Source: Rhodobacter sp. (GTDB lineage: Bacteria; Pseudomonadota; Alphaproteobacteria; Rhodobacterales; Rhodobacteraceae). From it: a stretch of 64,000 nt of DNA. The translations under genes were made by a program, and so were the position numbers. The notes below the pieces were generated by a model. That model searched no databases. It was given only the letters and a program-made list of their open reading frames with translations, and was not told where the DNA came from. Where the stretch lies: NCBI GenBank assembly GCA_027484145.1, contig JAIXUH010000002.1, forward strand, positions 806,001 to 870,000, read 5' to 3'. The first letter of the stretch is position 1, and the number at the start of each line of letters is the position of its first letter. This document shows, in pieces, positions 49,026 through 57,678 of this stretch.

Positions 49026-49883
49026 TCGTTCAACCCTCCCTCCCCTGCGCCCGCCGCAGACACCGCCATCGCCGCCTTCGCCGCGCTGGCCCATCCGGAC
49101 CGTCTGGCCGTCTTTCGGCTCCTGATGCGCTTTGCCCCGCAAGGCGCCCGCCCCACCGAAATCGCCCTTGCCCTGAATCTGCGGCCAAACACGCTGTCGC
49201 ATCACCTCTCCGACCTTTCCGCGGCTGGCCTGGTGCAGGCCGAACGGCAGGGCCGCTCGCTCTACTACAGCGTCAATCTTGACCGGACCGAGGGGCTGAT
49301 CGGCTACCTCGCCCTTGATGTCGGCCGTGCCCGGCCCGACCTTCTTTCCCCCCTGCGCCTTACGCAAAAGGACTCCGCCATGCGCGATACTGATTTCGAC
49401 GTGCTCTTCATCTGCACCGGAAACTCCGCCCGCTCCATCTTTGCCGAAGCTCTGCTGCGCGACCTTGGCCGTGGCAAGTTTCAGGCCTTCTCCGCCGGCA
49501 CCCGCGCGGGCACCAGCCTGCACCCCTTCGCGCTCGACGTGCTGCAGCGCAACGGGCACGCCATCACCGGCCTGCGCGCCAAACATATGTCCGAGTTTCA
49601 GCAGCCCGGTTCCATCGTGATGGACTTCGTCTTTACCGTCTGCGACACGGCGGCGTCCGAGGAATGCCCGCCATGGCCCGGCCAGCCCATCACCGGCCAT
49701 TGGGGCCTGCCCGACCCGGTCAAGGCCACCGGCACCGATGCGGAAAAGGCCCTCGTCTTCGCCCAGACCTATGCCGCCCTGCGCCGCCGCATCTCGGCCT
49801 TCGTCGCCCTGCCCTTCGAAAGCCTCAGCCGCCTGTCGCTGCAATCGCACATCGACGACATCAGCCGGGGGGCCCACCCATGA
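49020..49883 (+). CDS. ArsR-type HTH regulator fused to low-MW phosphatase-type arsenate reductase
   Basis: [67 protein letters not shown] (HTH), then [24 protein letters not shown]...[36 protein letters not shown]. Confidence 0.93.
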   Translation: MESFNPPSPAPAADTAIAAFAALAHPDRLAVFRLLMRFAPQGARPTEIALALNLRPNTLSHHLSDLSAAGLVQAERQGRSLYYSVNLDRTEGLIGYLALDVGRARPDLLSPLRLTQKDSAMRDTDFDVLFICTGNSARSIFAEALLRDLGRGKFQAFSAGTRAGTSLHPFALDVLQRNGHAITGLRAKHMSEFQQPGSIVMDFVFTVCDTAASEECPPWPGQPITGHWGLPDPVKATGTDAEKALVFAQTYAALRRRISAFVALPFESLSRLSLQSHIDDISRGAHP

Positions 49884-50890
49884 CCCGCATCGCCCTCAAC
49901 GGTCTTGGCCGCATCGGCAAACTGGCGCTGCGAAACCTTGTCGATGCCGGCGCGGGCGGCCAGATCGTCCTTATCAACGATCCCGCAGGCACCGCCGAAC
50001 AACATGCGCTCCTGATGGAGTTCGACTCGGTGCACGGCCGCTGGCCGGCCCGCATCAGCCATGACGACGGCAGCCTCACCCTCAATGACAGCCACATGGC
50101 GCTGACCCAGACCCGCCGGATCGAGGATCTGCCGCTGGCCGCCATGGGCATCGATCTGGTGATCGACTGCACCGGCGTGTTCAAGACCGCAGAAAAGGTG
50201 AAACCTTACTTCGACGCCGGCGTGAAAAAGGTGGTCGTCTCCGCCCCGGTCAAGGACGACAGCGCCCTCAACCTCGTCTATGGCATCAACCACCATCTCT
50301 ATGACGCGGCCCGGCACCATCTGATCACTGCCGCCAGCTGCACCACCAATTGCCTCGCCCCCGTGGTCAAGGTCATCCACGAAAGCCTTGGCATCCGGCA
50401 TGGCTCCATCACCACGATCCATGACGTGACCAATACCCAGACCATCGTCGACCGCCCTGCCAAGGACATGCGCCGCGCCCGTTCGGCCCTGACCAACCTC
50501 ATCCCCACCTCGACCGGCAGCGCCACCGCCATCACGCTGATCTACCCCGAACTCAAGGGCCGCCTGAACGGCCACGCCGTCCGAGTGCCCCTCCTGAACG
50601 CCTCGCTCACCGATTGCGTGTTCGAGGTCGAGCGCCCGACCACCGTCGAAGAGGTCAATGCCCTGTTCAAGGCCGCCGCCGAAGGCCCGCTTCTGGGCAT
50701 CCTCGGCTATGAAACCCGCGCCCTCGTCTCCTCCGATTACACCAATGATCCGCGCTCAAGCATCATCGATGCGCAAAGCACCATGGTCATCAACGGCACG
50801 CAGGTGAAGATCTACGCCTGGTATGACAATGAATGGGGCTATGCCTGCCGTCTGGCCGATATCGCCCGCATGGTCGCGGCCAAGCTTTAA
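49880..50890 (+). CDS. ArsJ-associated glyceraldehyde-3-phosphate dehydrogenase
   Basis: [21 protein letters not shown]...[43 protein letters not shown]...[18 protein letters not shown]; between arsR-arsC and arsJ. Confidence 0.93.
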   Translation: MTRIALNGLGRIGKLALRNLVDAGAGGQIVLINDPAGTAEQHALLMEFDSVHGRWPARISHDDGSLTLNDSHMALTQTRRIEDLPLAAMGIDLVIDCTGVFKTAEKVKPYFDAGVKKVVVSAPVKDDSALNLVYGINHHLYDAARHHLITAASCTTNCLAPVVKVIHESLGIRHGSITTIHDVTNTQTIVDRPAKDMRRARSALTNLIPTSTGSATAITLIYPELKGRLNGHAVRVPLLNASLTDCVFEVERPTTVEEVNALFKAAAEGPLLGILGYETRALVSSDYTNDPRSSIIDAQSTMVINGTQVKIYAWYDNEWGYACRLADIARMVAAKL

Positions 50891-50952
50891 CCCCCAAACC
50901 CACCACTCCCACAAAACACCACCACAAGACCCCTTCCCGCTTCCCCTTCTCC

Positions 50953-50995
50953 AAATATCCTCGGGGGTCCGGGGGCAGACAGCCCCCGGCCCGCC
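50953..50995. repeat. Intergenic GC-rich hairpin repeat, copy B
   Basis: AAATATCCTCGGGGGTCCGGGGGCAGACAGCCCCCGGCCCG; same consensus as copy A. Confidence 0.55.
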
Positions 50996-51021
50996 CCCGC
51001 CGCCTTTCCGGAGTCTCCGCC

Positions 51022-52269
51022 ATGCCTTCGCAGCCCCTTCGCGCCTATGCTGCCGTCACGGCAGCCTACTGGGCCTTCATGCTGTCGGATGGCGCGCTCC
51101 GGATGCTGGTCCTGTTGCACTTCAACGCGCTTGGCTTCACGCCGCTGCAACTGGCTTGGCTGTTCCTGCTCTATGAGGTGGCGGGCATCGTCACCAACCT
51201 TGCCGCAGGCTGGATCGCACAGCGCTTCGGGCTGGCAGCCACGCTTTATGCCGGGCTTGTCCTGCAGATTGCGGCCCTTCTGGCCCTGACGCAGCTTGAT
51301 CCGGGCTGGGGCATCGCGGCCTCGGTCGGCTTTGTCATGGCCGTGCAGGGTGTGTCGGGGGTGGCCAAGGATCTGGCCAAGATGGCCTCGAAATCCGCCG
51401 TCAAGCGTCTGGCCCCGCAGGGCGATGGCACCCTGTTCCGCTGGGTGGCGCTGCTGACCGGGTCCAAGAATGCGGTCAAGGGTCTGGGTTTCTTTCTGGG
51501 CGCGGTCTTTTTGGCTCTGGCCGGGTTCACCGCCGCCATCTGGGGCATGGCGCTGGTGCTGGCGGTGATCCTGATTGCCACCCTTTTGTTCCTGCCCAAG
51601 GGCCTGCCCACCGGCGAAAAGGGCGCAAAGTTCGCGGGCTGGCGCTCGCCCGATGCGCGCGTGAACCAGTTGTCGCTGGCGCGGCTGTTCCTGTTCGGTG
51701 CGCGCGACGTCTGGTTCGTGGTGGGCGTGCCGATCTATTTCCAGATGGTGCTGTCCGATGGCACGCCCGAAGGGCGGCGCTGGGCCTTCTTCCTGATCGG
51801 CGGGTTTCTGGCGGTCTGGATCATCGCTTATGGCGCGGTGCAAGCCGCCGCGCCCCGCCTGTTGCGCGCCAAGGGCGAAGATCTGCGCGCCACCATCGCG
51901 CAGGCCATCCGCTGGGCGGGCTATCTGGTGCCGCTGCCCTTTGCCTTGGCCGCCGCCGCATGGGCCTCGGGTGAACCCTCGGTCTGGCTGACGGGCGCGC
52001 TGGTCGCGGGCCTGATGGCCTTCGGCTTTGTCTTTGCCATCAATTCTTCGGTCCACTCCTATCTGATCCTCGCCTTTTCGGCGGCCGACCGTGTCACGCG
52101 GGATGTCGGGTTCTATTACATGTCCAATGCGGCGGGGCGGCTTCTGGGCACGCTTCTGTCGGGCCTCAGCTATCAGGTGGGCGGGCTGCCCCTCTGCCTT
52201 GCCACGGCCGGAACCCTTGCCGCCCTCAGCTTCTGGGCCGTGGCACGGCTCAGACCGCCGTCCCTCTGA
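51022..52269 (+). CDS. arsJ: Organoarsenical (1-arseno-3-phosphoglycerate) effux MFS transporter
   Basis: MPSQPLRAYAAVTAAYWAFMLSDGALRMLVLLHFNALGFTPLQLAWLFLLYEVAGIVTNLAAGWIAQRFGL; ars context. Confidence 0.93.
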   Translation: MPSQPLRAYAAVTAAYWAFMLSDGALRMLVLLHFNALGFTPLQLAWLFLLYEVAGIVTNLAAGWIAQRFGLAATLYAGLVLQIAALLALTQLDPGWGIAASVGFVMAVQGVSGVAKDLAKMASKSAVKRLAPQGDGTLFRWVALLTGSKNAVKGLGFFLGAVFLALAGFTAAIWGMALVLAVILIATLLFLPKGLPTGEKGAKFAGWRSPDARVNQLSLARLFLFGARDVWFVVGVPIYFQMVLSDGTPEGRRWAFFLIGGFLAVWIIAYGAVQAAAPRLLRAKGEDLRATIAQAIRWAGYLVPLPFALAAAAWASGEPSVWLTGALVAGLMAFGFVFAINSSVHSYLILAFSAADRVTRDVGFYYMSNAAGRLLGTLLSGLSYQVGGLPLCLATAGTLAALSFWAVARLRPPSL

Positions 52270-52346
52270 TCTTCCCCCCCAACAGGCTGCGGTTGCGCCG
52301 CCACCTTGCGCCAGATTTTGAGGCCTGCCCCGAAATCTTCGCCGCT

Positions 52347-52368
52347 TTGCAGCAAATCTGTCATCAAA
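52347..52368 (+). promoter_or_regulatory. Weak candidate Pho box upstream of the PlcP-like gene
   Basis: TTGCAGCAAATCTGTCATCAAA; one strong CTGTCAT half-site. Confidence 0.35.
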
Positions 52369-52424
52369 CCGAATCCGTCGCAGACCTAAGAACGCGCAAC
52401 CGCAATCCATGACGGAGACGGGCT

Positions 52425-53246
52425 GTGCCGCATACCACCGCCACCCGCACGGCGCTGCATCACCACCGCAGCCTGTTCATGTCAGACCTGCATCTGGGCT
52501 CGCTGGGCTGCCGCGCCGATCTGATCCTCGGCTTTCTGCGCGAACATCAGGCGGACACCTACTTTCTGGTCGGCGACATCCTTGATCTGTGGCACCCGCT
52601 TGTGCCGCACTGGACCGCCGATCATCAGGCCATCGTCGATCATTTCGCCGCGCGTCAGGCCGCAGGCGCCCGCGTCGTCTATCTGACTGGCAATCACGAC
52701 CCCGAACCGCAATCCGCCCCCGCCCCGGTGCAGATCGCGGCCAGCCCTGTGCGCGACGTGCTGCACACAACCGCGGCTGGCCGCACCCTTTTGGTCATGC
52801 ATGGCGATCAGTGCGACAACCGCGTGCTGCGCGGCCATACCCTGACCCGCATCGGCAGCCGCATCGACTTTGTCCTGCGCTGGATGGACCGGCGGCTGAC
52901 CAGCCTGCGCCGCCGCGCGCGGGGTGAACAGCGCACCCTGATCGAATGGTCGCTGTCGCGCATCAACATCCTGATGTATCTGGGCCGCGCCCATGAACGC
53001 CGCCTGATCGCCGTGGCCAAGGGCCGGGGCGTCGATGGCGTGGTCTGCGGCCATTTCCACATGGCCGAATTGCACAATGACCATGGCTTGACCTATGCCA
53101 ATTGCGGCGACTGGGTCGACAGCTTTACCGCCCTGGCCGAAGACCCCGACGGCGCCCTGCGCCTTGTCGGCGGGCGCAAGGCCCTTGGCGCCCCCTCACT
53201 TCCCGCCCCCGCCACGGGTCTGGGCGGCACCTTGGTGGGCACATGA
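52425..53246 (+). CDS. Calcineurin-like metallophosphoesterase (UDP-2,3-diacylglucosamine diphosphatase-like / PlcP-like)
   Basis: LFMSDLHLGSLGCRADLILGFLREHQADTYFLVGDILDLWHPLVPHW...LTGNHDPE...LVMHGDQCDN...GVVCGHFHMAELHNDHGLTYANCGDWVDSFTALAE. Confidence 0.88.
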   Translation: MPHTTATRTALHHHRSLFMSDLHLGSLGCRADLILGFLREHQADTYFLVGDILDLWHPLVPHWTADHQAIVDHFAARQAAGARVVYLTGNHDPEPQSAPAPVQIAASPVRDVLHTTAAGRTLLVMHGDQCDNRVLRGHTLTRIGSRIDFVLRWMDRRLTSLRRRARGEQRTLIEWSLSRINILMYLGRAHERRLIAVAKGRGVDGVVCGHFHMAELHNDHGLTYANCGDWVDSFTALAEDPDGALRLVGGRKALGAPSLPAPATGLGGTLVGT

Positions 53247-54373
53247 CAGGGACGGCCCTTGCCATCCTTGCGGCCCTGCTGCTGGCGATTCACCTCGCCA
53301 GCATTGGTCTTTATCTGTATCGCCTGCGCCGCCCGACGCGCCCCGCAGGGCTGATCGGCCAACCCTTTGTCACCCTGCTGCGCCCAGTCTGCGGCCTTGA
53401 CCCGTTTGACGCGGAAACGCTGCGCAGCAGCTTTCACCTCGATTATCCGGGGTATGAGGTCATCTTCTGCGTCGACAGCGCCGATGACCCGGTGGTCCGC
53501 CTTGTGAACCGGCTGATCGCCGAATACCCGCGGGTGCCGGCACGCCTCCTGATCGGTCGCGACACGGTTTCGGGCAACCCCAAGCTGAACAATCTGGTCA
53601 AGGGCTGGCACGCCGCGCGGGCCGACTGGGTCTGCATGGCCGACAGCAACCTGCTGTTGCCCCGCGATTATCTGACCCGCATCGTCGCCGCTTGGGGCCC
53701 AAAGACCGGGCTGGTGTCCTCGCCCCCCATCGGCATCCGCCCCCAAGGCTTTGGCGGCCATCTGGAATGCGCGATCCTGAACAGCAATCAGGCGCGCCTG
53801 CAGGCCGCAGTCGATACGCTTGGCTTTGGCTTTGCCCAAGGCAAGACCCTGTTCTGGAACAAGGCGCTTTTGAACCGTGCCGGGGGCATCGCCGCCCTTG
53901 GCCGCCATCTGGCCGAAGATGTGACCGCCACCCGCATCATCCGCCGCTTCGGCCTGCAGATCACCCTGATCGTGCCGCCCTTTGCCCAACCCATCGGGCA
54001 CCGCACCCCCCGTCAGGTCTGGGATCGCCACCTGCGGTGGAGCCGGGTGCGCCGCGACGGCTTTTCCCTGCTGTTTCTGGCCGAAGTGTTCAACGGCGCC
54101 GTCGTGCCCGCCCTTGCCTGCGCCGGGGCGGTGGCCATGTCCGGTGCCCCGCCGCTGTGGCTGCCCGCCTATCTGGCGCTGTGGTATGTGGCCGAGGCCG
54201 CGCTGATGCGCTTTGCCAAATGGCCCTCTGGCCTTGCCGACATCGCGCTGTTGCCTCTGCGCGACCTGATGCTGGTGGCCATTTGGATCACCACCTTTGC
54301 CGGGCGCGGGTTTGAATGGCGGGGCACCGCCATGGCCCCTGACAAACCACCCGTCATAGAACCCGCCGAATAG
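53243..54373 (+). CDS. Ceramide glucosyltransferase-like glycosyltransferase (GT21-like)
   Basis: VTLLRPVCGLDPFDAETLRSSFHLDYPGYEVIFCVDSADDPVVRLVNRLIAEYPRVPARLLIGRDTVSGNPKLNNLVKGWHAARADWVCMADSNLLLPRDYL. Confidence 0.87.
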   Translation: MTGTALAILAALLLAIHLASIGLYLYRLRRPTRPAGLIGQPFVTLLRPVCGLDPFDAETLRSSFHLDYPGYEVIFCVDSADDPVVRLVNRLIAEYPRVPARLLIGRDTVSGNPKLNNLVKGWHAARADWVCMADSNLLLPRDYLTRIVAAWGPKTGLVSSPPIGIRPQGFGGHLECAILNSNQARLQAAVDTLGFGFAQGKTLFWNKALLNRAGGIAALGRHLAEDVTATRIIRRFGLQITLIVPPFAQPIGHRTPRQVWDRHLRWSRVRRDGFSLLFLAEVFNGAVVPALACAGAVAMSGAPPLWLPAYLALWYVAEAALMRFAKWPSGLADIALLPLRDLMLVAIWITTFAGRGFEWRGTAMAPDKPPVIEPAE

Positions 54374-54384
54374 CCCGCAGCCCC

Positions 54385-54960
54385 ATGATCGAAACGCCTG
54401 AACTGATTTCACTGATCCGGACATGGGGCCTTGGCATGCTGGCACCGCTTGCGCTGCTGGAAGGCCCCATGGTCAGCGTTGTGGCGGGCTATGCGGTCAG
54501 TCTGGGCGCACTGCCCCTGCGCGGGGTGCTGATTACGCTGGTGCTGGCCGATCTGGCGGGCGACGCCATCCTTTACGCCATCGGGCGCTTTGGCGCGGGC
54601 CGCATCCCGCCGCATTGGCTGCGCCGGGCCGGGGTCACCCGGCGGCACTTGGCGCGTCTGACCCTTGGCTTTCGCAGCCATGACCTGCGGCTTTTGATGC
54701 TGGGCAAACTGACCCATGCCGCAGGCTTTGCCGTCCTCTTGGCAGCGGGGGCCGCGCGCATGCCATTTGCGCGCTTCCTCTTGGCCAACCTTGTGCTGAC
54801 CATCCCCAAATCGGCGGCCTTTGTCATGATCGGCTGGGTCTTCGGCCTTGCCCTGCCCTTGGGCGACGGCTGGCTTTGGCCTGCTCTGACCCTTGCCGCT
54901 ATCGCCTTGTTCCTGCTGTCAATCCTGCCTTTGTTCCGGCCAAGGAGGGCCACCCCATGA
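54385..54960 (+). CDS. DedA family / SNARE-associated membrane protein
   Basis: 191 aa multi-TM; ALLEGPMVSVVAGYAVSLGALPLRGVLITLVLADLAGDAILYAIGRFGAGRI. Confidence 0.75.
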   Translation: MIETPELISLIRTWGLGMLAPLALLEGPMVSVVAGYAVSLGALPLRGVLITLVLADLAGDAILYAIGRFGAGRIPPHWLRRAGVTRRHLARLTLGFRSHDLRLLMLGKLTHAAGFAVLLAAGAARMPFARFLLANLVLTIPKSAAFVMIGWVFGLALPLGDGWLWPALTLAAIALFLLSILPLFRPRRATP

Positions 54961-55709
54961 CCCACCGGCGTTTCGCCTGCCTGATCCCCGCCCATAATGA
55001 GGTGTCGCGCTTGCCGGGCGTGCTGCGCGCCGTGCTGCGCCACCCGATGCTGGACGAGGTGATCGTGATTGATGACGGATCAACCGACGGCACCGGGGAT
55101 CTGGCCCGCACCATGGGCGCGCGGGTCATCCGGTCCGAGGTGAACCGGGGCAAGACCCATGCCCTGACCTTGGGGATCGAGGCGACAACCGCCAGCCACC
55201 TTGTGCTGATCGACGCCGATCTGCAGGGCTTGACCCCGCGCGACATCACCCGCCTGATCCTGCCCGTCGCCGGGTCCGAGGCGATGGCCTCGCTGTCGCT
55301 GCGCGGCAATGCTCCGGCGCTGTGGCGGCTGATCGGGGTTGATTACATCACGGGCGAGCGGGTGATTCCCCGCGCCCTTGTCGCCGACCAGACCCACCGC
55401 CTGCGTGCACTTGCCCGCTTCGGGTTCGAGGTGTTCCTGAACCGTCACCTGATCGCCGCCGACCAGCCCATTGCCGTGGTGCACTGGCCCGGCGTGACCA
55501 GCCCCGCCAAGGTAGCAAAACGCGGTCTGTGGCATGGCTTGCGCGCCGATCTGGCCATGCTGGGCGATATCTTCGCCACCATCACACCATGGATGGCCCT
55601 GCAACAGGTCACGCGTCTGCGCCGTCACGCCTATCGCCCCGGCGGGCGCCACGCGGCCCGCGCCACCGAAGACCCGATCCTTCACGCCCGCCGTGGTCCC
55701 TGGCCATAG
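54957..55709 (+). CDS. Glycosyltransferase family 2
   Basis: RRFACLIPAHNEVSRLPGVLRAVLRHPMLDEVIVIDDGSTDGTGDLARTMGARVIRSEVNRGKTHALTLGIEATTASHLVLIDADLQGL. Confidence 0.9.
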   Translation: MTHRRFACLIPAHNEVSRLPGVLRAVLRHPMLDEVIVIDDGSTDGTGDLARTMGARVIRSEVNRGKTHALTLGIEATTASHLVLIDADLQGLTPRDITRLILPVAGSEAMASLSLRGNAPALWRLIGVDYITGERVIPRALVADQTHRLRALARFGFEVFLNRHLIAADQPIAVVHWPGVTSPAKVAKRGLWHGLRADLAMLGDIFATITPWMALQQVTRLRRHAYRPGGRHAARATEDPILHARRGPWP

Positions 55710-55752
55710 GTCTGGGTCCATAAGTCTGGGGCGAGCGTTCCGAAAGCCGGGG

Positions 55753-55794
55753 CGTCACGCAAATTTCACATGATTGCGACGTGTCTGTCATGCA
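55753..55794 (+). promoter_or_regulatory. Candidate tandem Pho boxes upstream of phnC
   Basis: CGTCACGCAAATTTCACATGATTGCGACGTGTCTGTCATGCAG; TCAC/TCAC/CGAC/TCAT cores at 55755, 55766, 55777, 55788 (exact 11-bp spacing). Confidence 0.65.
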
Positions 55795-55833
55795 GGACCA
55801 CTACGCAGCGTTCAACCAAACGGAGGCTGCTGC

Positions 55834-56655
55834 GTGCTGGAAGTTAAGAATGTGACCCGCATGTTCGGGCAAAAGGCAGCTGTTGACCGGATTTCCTTCT
55901 CGGTGGATCGCCCGGCCTTTGTCGGCATCATCGGGCGTTCGGGCGCGGGCAAATCCACCTTTCTGCGGATGATGAACCGTCTGACCGATGCGTCATCGGG
56001 CGAAATCCTCGTTGATGGCCGCAATATTCTGGCACTGCAAGGAGCGCAAAAGCGGGCATGGCAAAGCCAGTGCGCCATGATTTTCCAGCAGTTCAACCTT
56101 GTGCCGCGCATGGATGTCGCCTCGAACGTGCTGCACGGCATCCTGAACCGCCGCTCTACCCTGCAGACCATGTTCAACCTGTGGTCGCGCGACGATATCC
56201 TGAAAGCCATTGATATCCTTGATCGTCTGGGCATCGCCGAACAGGCCCCCAAACGGGCCGAGGCGCTGTCAGGCGGCCAGCAGCAGCGCGTCGCCATTGC
56301 CCGCGCGCTGATGCAGGACCCCAAGATCATTCTGGCCGACGAACCCATCGCCAGCCTTGACCCGATGAACGCGCAGATCGTCATGGATGCCCTGCGCCGC
56401 ATCAACGTCGAAGACGGCCGCATGGTCGTGGCCAACCTGCACACGCTGGATACCGCGCGCCGCTACTGCGACCGCGTCATTGGCATGCGCGACGGCCGCA
56501 TCGTGTTCGACGGCAGCCCGGACCAGCTGTCAACCGGCGTTGCGCGCGACATCTACGGCGCCGACGCTTCGTTCAACGAAGCCGCCACCTCAACCTCGAT
56601 CGATGCCGCAGGCTCGCAGGCGGACAAGGTCTACGCCAGCACCATGCTGGCCTGA
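55834..56655 (+). CDS. phnC: Phosphonate ABC transporter ATP-binding protein
   Basis: [55 protein letters not shown]...[33 protein letters not shown]. Confidence 0.95.
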   Translation: MLEVKNVTRMFGQKAAVDRISFSVDRPAFVGIIGRSGAGKSTFLRMMNRLTDASSGEILVDGRNILALQGAQKRAWQSQCAMIFQQFNLVPRMDVASNVLHGILNRRSTLQTMFNLWSRDDILKAIDILDRLGIAEQAPKRAEALSGGQQQRVAIARALMQDPKIILADEPIASLDPMNAQIVMDALRRINVEDGRMVVANLHTLDTARRYCDRVIGMRDGRIVFDGSPDQLSTGVARDIYGADASFNEAATSTSIDAAGSQADKVYASTMLA

Positions 56656-56708
56656 GTTTACCCCGAAGCCCCGGAAAAAACCGGGCGAAACCCCACATGG
56701 AGACGACC

Positions 56709-57608
56709 ATGAAAACGCTGCTCATCGCTGCACTTGCCGCCAGCACCGCCCTTGTTGGCGCTGCTCAGGCTCAGGACATCACGGAATTCAACATCGGCAT
56801 CCTCGGCGGCGAAAACGCCCAGGACCGTCTGACCTCGACCGAATGCTTCCGCGCAAAGACGGAAGAGCTTTTGGGCGTTCCGGTTAAGCTGTTCACCCCC
56901 GCCGACTATGACGGCGTGATCCAGGGCCTGCTCGGCGGCACGCTGGACTATGCATGGCTGGGTGCCTCGGCCTATGCCAAGACCTATCTGACCAACCCGG
57001 ACGCAGTTGACGTCGTGCTGACCAAGCAGAACGTCGATGGTTCGACCGGCTACTACTCGATCGGTTTCGCCCGCAAGGACTCTGGGATCACCAACATGGA
57101 CGAAGCCAAGGGCAAGACCTTTGCTTTCGCCGACCCGAACTCCACCTCGGGCTATCTGGTCCCCGGCGCAGAACTGACCGCCAAGTATGGCAAGCTGGAA
57201 GACTACTTCTCTGAAGTCAAAATGTCGGGCGGTCATGAGCAGACCATCGTCGGCGTGGCAAACGGCGATTTCGCTGCTGGCGTGTCGTGGGCTGACGGTC
57301 TGGGTGCTTGGGAAGATGGCTTCACCTCGGGCGCTTTCCGCAAGGCTGCTGATGCTGGTCTCGTCGACATGAACAACATCGTCGAAATCTGGCGCTCCAA
57401 ACTGATCCCCGAAGGCCCGATGGTTCTGCGCCGCACCCTGCCGCAGGACGTCAAGGACAAGATGACCGCGATGCTCGACACGATGTGGGCAGACGACAAG
57501 GAATGCGCCTACAACGTGGCCGCCGGTGATGCACAGGATTTCGTTCCCGTGAAGCATGAAGATTATCTGGGCATCATCGACGCCCGTAAATTGCAAGAAG
57601 GCATGTAA
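56709..57608 (+). CDS. phnD: Phosphonate ABC transporter substrate-binding protein
   Basis: MKTLLIAALAASTALVGAAQAQDITEFNIGILGGENAQDRLTSTECFRAKTEELLGVPVKLFTPADYDGVIQGLLGGTLDYAWLGASAYAK. Confidence 0.95.
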   Translation: MKTLLIAALAASTALVGAAQAQDITEFNIGILGGENAQDRLTSTECFRAKTEELLGVPVKLFTPADYDGVIQGLLGGTLDYAWLGASAYAKTYLTNPDAVDVVLTKQNVDGSTGYYSIGFARKDSGITNMDEAKGKTFAFADPNSTSGYLVPGAELTAKYGKLEDYFSEVKMSGGHEQTIVGVANGDFAAGVSWADGLGAWEDGFTSGAFRKAADAGLVDMNNIVEIWRSKLIPEGPMVLRRTLPQDVKDKMTAMLDTMWADDKECAYNVAAGDAQDFVPVKHEDYLGIIDARKLQEGM

Positions 57609-57623
57609 TTTTCAAATCTGATG

Positions 57624-57658
57624 CCGGGTCGCCCGTTCGCGGGCGGCCCGGTTTTTCT
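57624..57658 (+). terminator. Intra-operon rho-independent terminator between phnD and phnE
   Basis: CCGGGTCGCCCGttcgCGGGCGGCCCGG followed by TTTTTCTTT. Confidence 0.75.
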
Positions 57659-57678
57659 TTGCAGGACCGGGGATTACA

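Noticed and set aside
50887-52410. 507-aa minus-strand ORF
   Set aside because: Antisense shadow of arsJ; composition biased, no recognisable domain.
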